Shown here: piece by piece, positions 42,277 to 51,512 of the stretch | Numbering within the stretch: position 1 is the stretch's first letter | Layout: each line of letters starts with the position of its first letter | Made by a program: the position numbers and the translations under genes | Notes under the pieces: generated by a model | Seen by the model: the letters and a program-made list of their open reading frames with translations, nothing else | Databases searched by the model: none | What the model was told of the DNA's origin: nothing | Assembly (NCBI RefSeq): GCF_041435435.1 | Contig: NZ_CP108494.1 | Coordinates: 3,878,501 to 3,942,500 of the forward strand | DNA length: 64,000 nucleotides | Source of the DNA: Streptomyces sp. NBC_01241 | Lineage (GTDB): Bacteria > Actinomycetota > Actinomycetes > Streptomycetales > Streptomycetaceae | Direction of reading: 5' to 3'

Positions 42277-43313
42277 CAGAACACCGTTCCCAACACCTGT
42301 CGTACCTGATCAGTGAGGGAGATCGCCGCGCCGAGGCGGTTGTCCACCACCATGTGGTCGACGGCAGGGCGCAGTTCGACGTCAACCGTTTTGACGTACT
42401 CGTCCCAGTGCTGAAGCTTCCAGCTGTCGCGGGCGGCGGACCGGAAGCTGATGTACTCGCGCATCGTTTCCACATCGCACTTGATCCAGACTATGGAGAC
42501 GCTGACACCTCGGGCCTCGCATCGGTTGGTCAGCCGCTGGATCCAGCGGACGTCTATCACCTCTGAGATGAACGGTGCTGTCAGCACCGTGCTGATGGAG
42601 CAGTCGATGTTGGCGTAGGCGGTCTCCAGCAGGCACTGGTACTCCAGGGGCCGCACCTGCTCACGGTAGAGCTCGGAGTGCCGGTCGTTGGGCTCGCTGC
42701 CCATCTCCACCAGAAGTCGCTCGACCAGGGGACGCGTGATGGGGTCCTTGTCGAGGACGGGCCATCCCGTGAGCTGGGAAATGAAGCGGGAGAACTCCGA
42801 CTTCCCACTGCCTGCGAAGCCGCCGACGATGAGCAGCGACGGGCGATGAGGATCTCCGCCCGTGTGCCGACGCTTCCACGCGTCGATGATCCGCTGCTGA
42901 ACGTCGAGATCGCCGCAGGCATCTGTTCCTGGCGTGATCTGAGAGAGTGCCCGCTCGACAGCAAGAACGTGGGCGCCGTTGCGGGATTCCGCCGACGGCG
43001 TGAGGTCCAGGTGCGTGGCCTCGTCGGGCAAGGGGTGGCGGAATCCGAGCTCAGGTTCCGTGCCTCGGTAGAGAAGGCAGTACGCGCGCCGATAGTGCGG
43101 ACCCGGGTATACCTCGCCCTGCTCGTGCTGCCAGAGTGTCTGGAAGTTGGCCGCAGGCACCACGATAGCGGCCCTTGTGGCCACTTCACGCAATCGCTCG
43201 CCGGCACGCTCGAGGGTTAATCCGTGTGCCTCGCGCACCTCACGGAGCTTGTCCGGGCGCCATCCCGCACGGCTCCTCGCCACGTCAGTTACCGCCTGCC
43301 CATTGGTCAACAC
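42276..43313 (-). CDS. Xre-HTH/P-loop kinase fusion protein
   Basis: A 345-residue fusion. Residues about 15-85 form a Cro/C1-type HTH (WRPDKLREVREAHGLTLERA, then FQTLWQHEQGEVYPGPHYRR). Residues 150-345 form an AAA/kinase domain with P-loop LIVGGFAGSGKSEFSRFI, a chloramphenicol-phosphotransferase/zeta-like layout and Asp in VLDKDPITRP. The combination suggests a regulator that senses or phosphorylates a metabolite. It starts with GTG at 43313 and is divergent from the methyltransferase gene across about 195 bp, which it may control. Confidence 0.78.
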   Translation of the reverse strand: MLTNGQAVTDVARSRAGWRPDKLREVREAHGLTLERAGERLREVATRAAIVVPAANFQTLWQHEQGEVYPGPHYRRAYCLLYRGTEPELGFRHPLPDEATHLDLTPSAESRNGAHVLAVERALSQITPGTDACGDLDVQQRIIDAWKRRHTGGDPHRPSLLIVGGFAGSGKSEFSRFISQLTGWPVLDKDPITRPLVERLLVEMGSEPNDRHSELYREQVRPLEYQCLLETAYANIDCSISTVLTAPFISEVIDVRWIQRLTNRCEARGVSVSIVWIKCDVETMREYISFRSAARDSWKLQHWDEYVKTVDVELRPAVDHMVVDNRLGAAISLTDQVRQVLGTVF

Positions 43314-43507
43314 GATCGGGACAGTAAGTCTGCCCCGTGCGAAGTCGTGTGTAAGCAGATGTTGAAAAGTCAGGGTGCTCGCCGATGAACGGCCTCACTA
43401 GCCCGCCGTGATACACGGATGACCTGCGCCCCGCTGTCATGGACCTTGCCAGCCCGCCGAGTTCTCAACTGGCGGCCGAACACTACTGGTTCATGAAGGA
43501 GCTGAGA

Positions 43508-44185
43508 ATGCTCGACATCGGAGAGCAGCGCGGCGCATCGGCTGAATGGTCCGATCAGCAAATCGCCTACTACCGCGCGAGGGCTGACGAGTACGACACC
43601 GCGTACGCGGACCGTATGGGTATGCCCCAGCTCTCGCACGTGCTCGATCGGCTGCCCATCAGCGGAGACGTCCTGGAGCTGGCGTGCGGAACGGGCCAGT
43701 GGACCCACCTGCTCTCCGGGCGCGCCCGCAGCCTGACCGCGGTGGACGCCGCGCCCGAGATGCTGGCTATCGCGCAACGTCGCCTGGAGGGTTCGACGAC
43801 TCGCTTCATCGAGGCGGACATCTTCAGCCAGGTCTCGGACCGCCAGTACGACACCGTGTTCTTCGCCTTCTGGCTCAGCCATGTGCCGCCCGCGTACCTG
43901 GAACCCTTCTGGAACGCCCTGCGGAAGGCTCTGAAGCCCGGTGGCTGCGTGGTCTTCCTCGACGACTCCCGCGCGAAGGCGGAGATCGAGGAGACGATCG
44001 AGGGACGTGCGGTTCCGACGGTTCGCCGGAGACTCTCCGACGGAAGTCAGCACCTGACCGTCAAGGTGCTTTACGACGCCGACGGACTCACGAAGCGGCT
44101 GGACGCCCTGGGCTGGGAGTCTCACGTCGAGCAGGCCGATCGCTACCACTACATCGGAGTCGCGCGGCCTCAGGTCCACTCATGA
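43508..44185 (+). CDS. class I SAM-dependent methyltransferase
   Basis: A 225-residue methyltransferase. Motif I VLELACGTGQWTHLLS binds SAM, motif II is LTAVDAAPEMLAIAQRR, and motif IV lies in YDTVFFAFWLSHVPP. It resembles small-molecule methyltransferases of natural-product pathways; the acceptor is unknown. The start is ATG 43508, which has aaggag at 43496-43501 six bases ahead; earlier in-frame ATGs at 43439 and 43493 lack one. The stop overlaps the next ATG (44182-44185). Confidence 0.87.
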   Translation: MLDIGEQRGASAEWSDQQIAYYRARADEYDTAYADRMGMPQLSHVLDRLPISGDVLELACGTGQWTHLLSGRARSLTAVDAAPEMLAIAQRRLEGSTTRFIEADIFSQVSDRQYDTVFFAFWLSHVPPAYLEPFWNALRKALKPGGCVVFLDDSRAKAEIEETIEGRAVPTVRRRLSDGSQHLTVKVLYDADGLTKRLDALGWESHVEQADRYHYIGVARPQVHS

Positions 44186-45498
44186 CCGGCATCAACGGAT
44201 ACCCGGCGTCCCCCACGGTCCGCGCCGGCCACAGCATCCGACTGCACATCGCCACTTCTGCGGATCGCTTCCGGCTCGACTTCTACTGCTGGGGCTCGAC
44301 ACCCAAGCACACGGGGCACATCGAGTGGCCCGGACGGGACGCCGCACCCGGACGGTACGACCAGGACTGGCAGTGGCCGGCCTACGACTTCCTCATACCG
44401 CGAGACTGGCAGTCCGGTGTCTACATCGGAGTCCTGAGCACGGGGTTCCGTCCGAGCCGGCCGGTCATGGACGCTCGCGAGGCCAGATTCCTTCTGGTCG
44501 TCACGCCCTCCGTTCCCTCTGGCCGCAAGGTCCTCTACAAGATCCCTGTTTCCACCTACCACGCGTACAACACGGCGGGGGGCGGAAGCCTCTACAGCGC
44601 CTCCCAAGTGACGCTGCGCCGGCCCGGAGGCGGTGTCGGCGGGCCGGTCAAGGGCCTGCCCGACCCATACGACACCACGTCGCCTCGGCAGACGTTCGCG
44701 CACTGGGATGCTCCCTTCATCTCCTGGATGGAGGAAAACGGGATCCAGAGCGACTACTGCACGGACCTCGACCTCGACGAAGGCCGGCTCCTTGGCGACG
44801 GATATCGCCTCCTGGTCTCCTCCGGGCACGACGAATACTGGACCGCCCAGACCCGTCGGAACGTGACCGCCTTCCGCGACACAGGCGGCAACATCGCCAA
44901 CTTCGGTGCCAACAGCTGCTGGTGGCGAGTGAGTCTCGAGGAGGATCGCTCGGCCCTGGGGTGCGCGAAGTTCCCTCCCGACGCCCTTGCCGGAACGGAC
45001 CCGGACAGCTCGTACGGCTGCCCTGACCACTGGTGGGAGTCGGAGCCCGAGAACGCCCTCCTGGGCGTGAGCTACCGGAACGGCGGCGGGCACTGGGACG
45101 GCCCGCGCGCGCCCCTCGGGTTCACCGTCACCGACGCGGACCACTGGGTGTTCTCCGGAACGGGCCTCAAGACCGGTGACACCTTCGGCCACGACCGAGC
45201 GCTTGTCGGCTACGAATGCGACGGAGCCGCATACGAGGTCGACGGACAGGGCCGCCCGCAGTCAACCGGCCAAGACGGAACACCGAAGGACTTCAAGATC
45301 CTCGGCATCGCCCCACTGCCGTCCGACTGGAACTTCGCAGCCCGAGAGCCGATACCCAGCCCCCGCGCGGCCACCCTCGGCCTCTACACGGCGACCGGCA
45401 CCGTCTTCACCGCCGCCACCACTGACTGGGCCCGGCTGCTCGCCTCCGATCCCCATGTTGCGGCCATCACTCACAACGTCATCACCCGGCTCGCCTGA
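44182..45498 (+). CDS. N,N-dimethylformamidase-beta-like protein
   Basis: A 438-residue protein. Its first 100 residues form a beta-sandwich-like domain (YPASPTVRAGHSIRLHIATS, FLIPRDWQSGVYIGVLSTG). The rest is homologous to the C-terminal domain of N,N-dimethylformamidase beta subunit, with VSTYHAYNTAGGGSLYSAS, LLVSSGHDEYW and NIANFGANSCWWRV. In the true enzyme this domain houses a mononuclear iron amide-hydrolase centre; conservation of the iron ligands cannot be confirmed by eye. It may cleave or form an amide in the cluster product. It is coupled to the upstream methyltransferase by ATGA overlap. Confidence 0.78.
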   Translation: MTGINGYPASPTVRAGHSIRLHIATSADRFRLDFYCWGSTPKHTGHIEWPGRDAAPGRYDQDWQWPAYDFLIPRDWQSGVYIGVLSTGFRPSRPVMDAREARFLLVVTPSVPSGRKVLYKIPVSTYHAYNTAGGGSLYSASQVTLRRPGGGVGGPVKGLPDPYDTTSPRQTFAHWDAPFISWMEENGIQSDYCTDLDLDEGRLLGDGYRLLVSSGHDEYWTAQTRRNVTAFRDTGGNIANFGANSCWWRVSLEEDRSALGCAKFPPDALAGTDPDSSYGCPDHWWESEPENALLGVSYRNGGGHWDGPRAPLGFTVTDADHWVFSGTGLKTGDTFGHDRALVGYECDGAAYEVDGQGRPQSTGQDGTPKDFKILGIAPLPSDWNFAAREPIPSPRAATLGLYTATGTVFTAATTDWARLLASDPHVAAITHNVITRLA

Positions 45499-45511
45499 CG
45501 AAGGGAACGTC

Positions 45512-46654
45512 GTGTCTGCACTCACACGGCCGCTCAGCGTGATCATCGGCGTCAACGGCATAGGCATGGGGCATTCCGTCAGGCAAAGCGTGATCGCCCA
45601 GTACCTGCGCGACCGCGGGCACCAGGTACGGATCGTCACCAACGGGAGCACCCGGGTCGAGTACTTCCGCGACCTCGGCTTCCCCGCGTGGGACGGTTGG
45701 ATGCCGACGCTCCTTGCCCGCGACGACCGCATCCACGCGGCCGACGCCTTACGCACCAACATCCGGAAGACTCCCGCCGGCATCAGCCGACACCTGCACC
45801 TACGCCGGATCATCAGGGAAACCGGCGTCCCAGACGTGTTCATCACGGACTACGAGCCCAACACACCTCGTCTGGCCTACCACTTCGGCAGACCGCTCAT
45901 CTCGGTAGACCAGCAGAGCAAATACCGGCACCTCGACCTGCCGCCGGTCGGCCGGTACGCACGCACCGCCGACGAGCAGCGGCTGCGCTACTTCACCCCT
46001 CGCGCCGACCGGTCCTTCATCTGCTCCTACGTCCCCCTGGAGGCCGACGACCGGAAGCTGGAGTTCATCGCCCCCGTCGTTCCGGACTTCGTCCGTTCCG
46101 CCCAAGTCACGACCGAGCCGGTGACCACGGCCTACTTCTCGCGGTACTTCGGTCACGGCCCCGAGGACTCCGTCCGCACCCTCGCCGACGTCTTCCGTCA
46201 GTACGTCCCCGACCGGACCCTGCGGATCTACGCGCACTCGGACGAGGCCGAGAACCTGCGCCAGTACGCCGACGACAAGATCGAAATCTGCCCGTTCGAC
46301 CGCCAGGCGTTCATCTCCGACCTGGCGCGCTCCGAGGCCGTCTTCTCCAACGCCGGCTTCAACCTCATCAGCGAAGCATTCGTGCTCGGCAAACCGGTCC
46401 ACCTGGTGCCGCTCCCGACGTACGACCAGCACTGGTGCGCCAAGGTGGTCCACGAGGCGGAACTCGGCACCAGCGCTCCACGGATCGAGCGCGGGGCGAT
46501 ACTCGACTTCCTCAACCGGGCCCGGGAACTTCGCGCCAACGTCGAACGCCATCGGGACCAGCACCTCACCCAAGACCCCCGGGAGCGAATCGCCTCCTAC
46601 CTGGAAAGCCTGCCCGCAGCCAGTGGGCGGGTCCCTTCCTCGTCCGTCCGGTAG
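45512..46654 (+). CDS. GT-B glycosyltransferase (MJ1255/MurG-like)
   Basis: A 380-residue glycosyltransferase. The N-terminal loop VNGIGMGHSVRQSVIAQYL is the GMGHxxR signature of the MJ1255/MurG-like GT-B group, and the C-terminal donor-binding part has VFSNAGFNLISEAFVLGKPV (the GG/E region binding the NDP-sugar). It lacks transmembrane segments. The GTG start at 45512 follows aaggga; the longer frame upstream overlaps the DMFase-like gene and is rejected. With the nucleotide-sugar dehydrogenase and epimerase downstream it likely transfers a uronic or related sugar to the cluster product. Confidence 0.85.
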   Translation: MSALTRPLSVIIGVNGIGMGHSVRQSVIAQYLRDRGHQVRIVTNGSTRVEYFRDLGFPAWDGWMPTLLARDDRIHAADALRTNIRKTPAGISRHLHLRRIIRETGVPDVFITDYEPNTPRLAYHFGRPLISVDQQSKYRHLDLPPVGRYARTADEQRLRYFTPRADRSFICSYVPLEADDRKLEFIAPVVPDFVRSAQVTTEPVTTAYFSRYFGHGPEDSVRTLADVFRQYVPDRTLRIYAHSDEAENLRQYADDKIEICPFDRQAFISDLARSEAVFSNAGFNLISEAFVLGKPVHLVPLPTYDQHWCAKVVHEAELGTSAPRIERGAILDFLNRARELRANVERHRDQHLTQDPRERIASYLESLPAASGRVPSSSVR

Positions 46655-46660
46655 GCGGCC

Positions 46661-48256
46661 ATGGAGCTACCTTCACTGCCCGCCTACGTGACCACCGCCG
46701 TGGTCGTGGCGGCCGTCATGTTCTGCTACCGCTTCGCCGTCTCTCCGACGGTCCGGGCACTGTCCTCTCGGCCAACGGTCTCGCGAGCGACGCTCGCGAC
46801 TGCAGTTCCCTCCTCCCTGCTCGCCTTCCTCCCTGCGCCAGACCCCGGCCCTTTCCGCTGGTTCGTCGTATTCGTGATCGCCCTGCTGACTTGGCAGGGC
46901 ACCACGAGCGACTACGACGTGACCCAACCCATCAGCCCACAGCGCTGGGCCAAAGTGGTGCTGCTGCTCCTCGCGGTGGCCTCCTGCTTCTGGACACCGG
47001 CCCTGCTGCCGTGGCTCGCTGTCTACTGCGGCCAGCTGCGCGGTTGGAAGCACCACGCGATGATGCCGCTGCGGCTGCTCAAGGCGTACCTCGCTTGGTT
47101 CTTCGTGGTGACAGTCCTCGACATACCAGAATCCTCAACCGGGCTCGTACTAGTGCTCGGCTGCGTCTCGCTCTCCCACTACGTCAAGCCGGCGTGGAGC
47201 AAGGCCCGGCTCGGGCCGCGACCCTGGTCCTGGGCCTGGTACAACCGCACCCACTACCTCACAGCCTCCGCGTACTCCTGGGGATGGGCACGCTTCCTGC
47301 CCCCTGAAACCGTGGCCGGCATCCTGCGCCGCGCACGCGCCGTGGACCGCCCTCTCAACATCCTGACGGTGCTGGTCGAAACCGCCGGCCTCATCGCGTT
47401 CCACAACCACCGACTCCTCGTCGCCGTCTTGGCCGCGACGGCCATCTTCAACCTCGCCGTCGTCCTCGCCTCCGGCATCTTCTTCTGGGAGAACATCTGC
47501 ACCAACGCCGCACTCGCGCTGACCGTCGCACTGCTCCCTGATCCGGAGTACGCCGCAGCGTTCGGCTGGCCGACCGTCGTCATCGCACTCCTGATTTTCA
47601 TCCTCAGCACGGCTGACCTGCTGTGGCAGCCGTGGCACCTCGGCTGGTGGGACTCACCGTTCACGGCACGCGTCAACTGGCAGGTGGAAACAGCCTCCGG
47701 CGCAACACTCGGGCTCTACAACGACTTCATGTGCCCGTACGAGCGCGAGTTCGGCCGCGTCCTGGGCTACTTCCTCACCAGCGAGCCCATCCTCCACGGC
47801 CACCTCGGCATCGTCTGGGACCGAGGGCTGCGCGACCGCATCGTCCACGCAGCAGACGACCCCGCCGAGCTACACCACCTCAAGCAGACCTACGGCCGAG
47901 CGCAAGTGGACGAGGAACAGGCACGCGAGCACATCGCCTTCCTGACCACGATGTTCATCCAGCTCAACGCAGGTACGCCGAAGGGCCCGCTGCCCCGGCG
48001 GCTGCGCCGGCTCAAGGCCCCCGGCGGCCAGCTCTACCAGTGGGGCGACCTTCTTCCCTACCGCGGCGAGGAACCGGTGCGCCGCATCACCATCCGCTAC
48101 CAGGAACGCTGCTACCGCCCTGACACCGGCGACTTTGTCCTGCTCGCCGACCGTGTCGTGCAGGAAATCCACCTACCCGCCGTTACGACCGACCACGGGA
48201 GTCCTTCATGCGCAAAGTCTTCATCGACTGCGGAACCAACCTCGGAATCGTGCTGA
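46661..48256 (+). CDS. polytopic membrane protein, function unknown
   Basis: A 531-residue protein. The first 330 or so residues hold about eight hydrophobic segments (for example PAYVTTAVVVAAVMFCYRF and AKVVLLLLAVASCFW). The last 200 form a cytoplasmic-looking soluble domain (WDRGLRDRIVHAADDPAELH, IRYQERCYRPDTGDFVLLAD). The layout recalls HTTM/vitamin-K-carboxylase-like proteins, but I cannot confirm the homology. The 3' end overlaps the FkbM gene by 49 bp, so the last 16 residues are unlikely to be conserved. It could process or export the product. Confidence 0.7.
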   Translation: MELPSLPAYVTTAVVVAAVMFCYRFAVSPTVRALSSRPTVSRATLATAVPSSLLAFLPAPDPGPFRWFVVFVIALLTWQGTTSDYDVTQPISPQRWAKVVLLLLAVASCFWTPALLPWLAVYCGQLRGWKHHAMMPLRLLKAYLAWFFVVTVLDIPESSTGLVLVLGCVSLSHYVKPAWSKARLGPRPWSWAWYNRTHYLTASAYSWGWARFLPPETVAGILRRARAVDRPLNILTVLVETAGLIAFHNHRLLVAVLAATAIFNLAVVLASGIFFWENICTNAALALTVALLPDPEYAAAFGWPTVVIALLIFILSTADLLWQPWHLGWWDSPFTARVNWQVETASGATLGLYNDFMCPYEREFGRVLGYFLTSEPILHGHLGIVWDRGLRDRIVHAADDPAELHHLKQTYGRAQVDEEQAREHIAFLTTMFIQLNAGTPKGPLPRRLRRLKAPGGQLYQWGDLLPYRGEEPVRRITIRYQERCYRPDTGDFVLLADRVVQEIHLPAVTTDHGSPSCAKSSSTAEPTSESC

Positions 48257-48762
48257 GCCGCTTCATCCACGAGCTCCCCGACCACGACTTCTATGCCTTC
48301 GAACCCAACAAGGAGCTGCTGCCGGCCATCCGCCGCCAAGTCGAACGAGCCGCCCACTCGCCCCGCGTCGAGGTCTCTCACAGCGCCGTATGGACACACG
48401 ACGGGATGATCAACCTCTTCCTTGGCCACCATGAGAGCTCCACCGTGATGCCCGGCAAACGCGTCCCGCCGGTGTACGACCAGCAGATCGACTACGGCTC
48501 ACCGGTCCCGGTACCCGCCACAGACTTCAGCGCCTGGCTGCGCCAGACCGTCACCCCGGACGATCACGTCGTCGTGAAGATGGACATCGAGGGCGCCGAG
48601 TACCCCGTACTCACGAAGCTGGTCGCCGACGGGACGATCGGCCTCATCTCCGTCCTCTACATCGAGTGGCACTACGACCGCTTCCCCACCATGACCCGAG
48701 CCGACCACGACCAGCTCGTCGCCGCCGTATCCGCCTTCGTCGACGTCCGCGACTGGGACTGA
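48208..48762 (+). CDS. FkbM-family methyltransferase
   Basis: A 184-residue protein. The start KVFIDCGTNLGIVLSRFI is the FkbM motif I, YAFEPNKELLPAIRRQVE motif II, and VVKMDIEGAEYPVLTKLV the family-defining segment. FkbM proteins O-methylate sugar or polyketide hydroxyls. It is on the short side for the family, ending soon after the ADGTIGLISVLYIEWH strand. It begins inside the membrane-protein gene in a different frame. Confidence 0.87.
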   Translation: MRKVFIDCGTNLGIVLSRFIHELPDHDFYAFEPNKELLPAIRRQVERAAHSPRVEVSHSAVWTHDGMINLFLGHHESSTVMPGKRVPPVYDQQIDYGSPVPVPATDFSAWLRQTVTPDDHVVVKMDIEGAEYPVLTKLVADGTIGLISVLYIEWHYDRFPTMTRADHDQLVAAVSAFVDVRDWD

Positions 48763-48784
48763 ACTGAGAAAGGGACGGACCACC

Positions 48785-49423
48785 ATGAGCACGAAATACA
48801 TCTACCTGGTCAAGCACGGTGAGACCGAGGAAAACGCCCGTGGTATCCACCAGGGCAGGACTGTCGGCGGCACACTCAGCAAGCGCGGACGCGACGACAT
48901 CCGCACCGTTGGCCGCGCCCTCGCCGCAGCCGGACTCACGGCCGACCAGATGCTCGTCAGCCCGATGTCCCGATGTCGTGAGTCAGCCGCACTCCTGACG
49001 GCCGCGCTCACACCGGCCGAGGCACGTGTGGACGACCGACTGGCGGCGAAGAACAGCGGCCATCTTGGCGGCCGGCCCAGAAACCTCGCGGTGGCAGAAG
49101 CGGCCCGTCAGGATGTCCCCATCCATCAGCTCCGCACGCCGGGCGGCGAATCATCTGAAGACGTACAGGCCCGTTACATGCGCCTGTGGGGCGAGCTCTG
49201 CACAGGACCGCATCGCACGACCGTCCTGGTCGGCCACGGCGGCGGAATCGCCTGCCTCCTGCTGAAGCTCACGCAGCACGGCTTCGAGCACTACCTCGAG
49301 TACGTGCCCGGCTCCGGATGCGTGACGTGGGTCGAGATCGACGAGAATGCCCCTCGAATCCGGCTGATGAACGTGCCCCCCGCTGAGTTGGCCGGGCACC
49401 TCACCACCCGTACCGCCCGATGA
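48785..49423 (+). CDS. histidine phosphatase family protein with KHG in place of RHG
   Basis: A 212-residue member of the phosphoglycerate-mutase-like (histidine phosphatase) superfamily. The catalytic motif reads LVKHGETEENARGIHQGRTV: the phospho-accepting His is kept but the preceding Arg of the canonical RHG is Lys. The second catalytic region LVGHGGGIACLLL supplies the second His. With Lys it might still bind phosphate weakly, or be a repurposed enzyme. A gaaaggga Shine-Dalgarno precedes the ATG. It converges on metG with a 32-bp gap. Confidence 0.83.
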   Translation: MSTKYIYLVKHGETEENARGIHQGRTVGGTLSKRGRDDIRTVGRALAAAGLTADQMLVSPMSRCRESAALLTAALTPAEARVDDRLAAKNSGHLGGRPRNLAVAEAARQDVPIHQLRTPGGESSEDVQARYMRLWGELCTGPHRTTVLVGHGGGIACLLLKLTQHGFEHYLEYVPGSGCVTWVEIDENAPRIRLMNVPPAELAGHLTTRTAR

Positions 49424-49455
49424 AGCCGGGATCGGTACGGGCACGAGAGGCACCG

Positions 49456-51177
49456 TCAGGCGTCGGCTCCGCCGAAGCGGGTCCGGTAGGACTCCAGGTC
49501 CTCCTCCGAGATCTTCGCGAAGAGCACCGGCGGCACGGTAAAGGCTGTACCGGCCGGGACAGCGTCCAGGGACTTGGCCTGCTCGGCGGTCACCCAGGTC
49601 GCGGTGTCGCTCTCCAGGGCGAAGGCACCGCGCATTGCGGCAGCCGAGGCCGGGATGAACGGCTCGGAGACGATCGCGTAGAGGTGGATGAGGTTCATCG
49701 CCGTACGAAGGGTCAGGGCCGCACCCTCCGGGTCGGTCTTGATCTCCAACCAGGGGGCCTTCTCCTCCAGGTAGGAGTTGCCCGCCGACCACAGGGCGCG
49801 CAGCGCGGCCCCGGCCTTGCGATACTGGAGGGCCTCCATGTACTCCTCGTACTCGGCCAGCAGCCGCGCGATCTCCTCGCCCAGCCGCGCCTCCACCTCG
49901 CCGGCCGCATTCCCCGCGGGGACATCGTCCCCAAACCGCTTACGGGAGAAGGACAGCACGCGGTTGACGAAGTTGCCGAGCGTGTCGGCCAGGTCCTTGT
50001 TGACCGTGGCTGCGAAGTGCTCCCAAGTGAAGGACGAGTCGTCGGACTCCGGGGCGTTGGCGATGAGGAAGTAGCGCCAGTAGTCGGCGGGCAGCAGATC
50101 CAGGGCGGCGTCCGTGAAGACACCGCGCTTCTGGGAAGTGGAGAACTTGCCGCCGTAGTACGTCAGCCAGTTGAAGCCCTTGACGACGTCGACCTTCTTC
50201 CACGGCTCGCGGACGCCGAGCTCGGTGGCCGGGAACATCACCGTGTGGAAGGGGACGTTGTCCTTGGCCATGAACTGGGTGTAGCGGACGGTGTCGTCGG
50301 CCTCGTACCACCACGACTTCCAGTCGCGGGTCTCGCCGTCCTGCGCCGTGTCCGACCACTCCTTCGTCGCGCCGATGTACTCGATCGGGGCGTCGAACCA
50401 GACGTAGAAGACCTTGCCCTCGGCCGCGAGCTCCGGCCAGGTGTCGGCCGGGACCGGGACGCCCCAGTCCAAGTCGCGGGTGATCGCACGGTCGTGCAGG
50501 CCCTCGGTCAGCCACTTGCGGGCGATGGAGGAGGACAGGTGCGGCCACTGCTCCTCGTGCCGGGCCACCCAGGCTTCCACCTCGTGCTGGAGCTTGGACT
50601 GCAGCAGAAACAGGTGCTTGGTCTCGCGGACTTCCAGCTCCGTGGAGCCGCTGATCGCGGAGCGCGGGTTCAGGAGGTCGGTCGGGTCGAGTACGCGGGT
50701 GCAGTTCTCGCACTGGTCACCGCGAGCCTTGTCGTAGCCGCAGTGAGGGCAGGTGCCCTCGACGTACCGGTCCGGCAGGAAGCGGCCGTCGACAGGCGAG
50801 TACACCTGGCGGATCGCCCGCTCTTCGATGAAGCCGTTCTTGTGGAGCTGACGTGCGAAGTGCTGCGTGATCTCGACGTTCTGCTGCGAGGAGCTGCGGC
50901 CGAAGTAGTCGAAGGCCAGCTGGAAGCCGTCGTATACGGCCTTCTGTGCATCGTGGGCCTGCGCGCAGAACTCGGCCACCGACAGTCCGGCTGCCTTGGC
51001 CGCCAGCTCGGCCGGTGTCCCGTGCTCGTCGGTGGCGCAGATGTACAGGACGTCGTGACCGCGCTGGCGGAGGTACCGGGAGTACACATCCGCCGGAAGC
51101 ATCGACCCGACCATGTTGCCCAGGTGCTTGATCCCGTTGATGTAGGGAAGCGCGCTGGTGACCAGGTGTCGAGCCAT
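49456..51177 (-). CDS. metG: methionyl-tRNA synthetase (paralogue candidate inside accessory cluster)
   Basis: A 573-residue class I aminoacyl-tRNA synthetase. The HIGH-equivalent is YINGIKHLGNMVG, the zinc knuckle is CPHCGYDKARGDQCENC, and the KMSKS-equivalent is the actinobacterial form KFSTSQKRGVF. The anticodon-binding helices (LADTLGNFVNRVLSFSRKRF) follow, and no C-terminal EMAP-like dimerisation domain is present. It is full length and intact. The ATG at 51177 gives the family start MARHLVTSALPY; a second ATG lies at 51192. A housekeeping metG is expected elsewhere in the chromosome, so this is probably a second copy, which would suit target-based self-resistance; it could also be the only copy. 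Confidence 0.93.
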   Translation of the reverse strand: MARHLVTSALPYINGIKHLGNMVGSMLPADVYSRYLRQRGHDVLYICATDEHGTPAELAAKAAGLSVAEFCAQAHDAQKAVYDGFQLAFDYFGRSSSQQNVEITQHFARQLHKNGFIEERAIRQVYSPVDGRFLPDRYVEGTCPHCGYDKARGDQCENCTRVLDPTDLLNPRSAISGSTELEVRETKHLFLLQSKLQHEVEAWVARHEEQWPHLSSSIARKWLTEGLHDRAITRDLDWGVPVPADTWPELAAEGKVFYVWFDAPIEYIGATKEWSDTAQDGETRDWKSWWYEADDTVRYTQFMAKDNVPFHTVMFPATELGVREPWKKVDVVKGFNWLTYYGGKFSTSQKRGVFTDAALDLLPADYWRYFLIANAPESDDSSFTWEHFAATVNKDLADTLGNFVNRVLSFSRKRFGDDVPAGNAAGEVEARLGEEIARLLAEYEEYMEALQYRKAGAALRALWSAGNSYLEEKAPWLEIKTDPEGAALTLRTAMNLIHLYAIVSEPFIPASAAAMRGAFALESDTATWVTAEQAKSLDAVPAGTAFTVPPVLFAKISEEDLESYRTRFGGADA

Positions 51178-51512
51178 CCTTGGATGCTCCATTTCGTACG
51201 TAAGGCGCCGGTGGCAGTGCCGCGGCGGGCCCAAGTCGGGAGGCGGCAGCAGGCGCGACCACTCAGGTCGCTCAGTCGTGTCACGCACGGTGACGGGTCG
51301 AGTCTGCAGGCCGTCGTCATCGTATCGAATCCGGGCAACCCCCCGGCGAGCTGTTTATCCCTCGGACGAACCCCCGTGAAAAAGGCACTCGGCCGTCCGA
51401 GACAGGCGGCCAAGCGAGTCTCGTACGGCCGAGGCAGTCCTCATCTTAGGGCCACCGTGCCCCGGCAGTTCCGCACGCAGTGTTCGCACCCCACTCCAAA
51501 GAGACGGTCCGC
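51178..51512. promoter_or_regulatory. 335-bp divergent region between metG and the nucleotide-sugar dehydrogenase gene
   Basis: Both genes read outward from here. No gene is visible, and I do not see a T-box specifier or terminator/antiterminator pair by eye. Promoters for metG and for the sugar genes must lie within. Confidence 0.5.
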
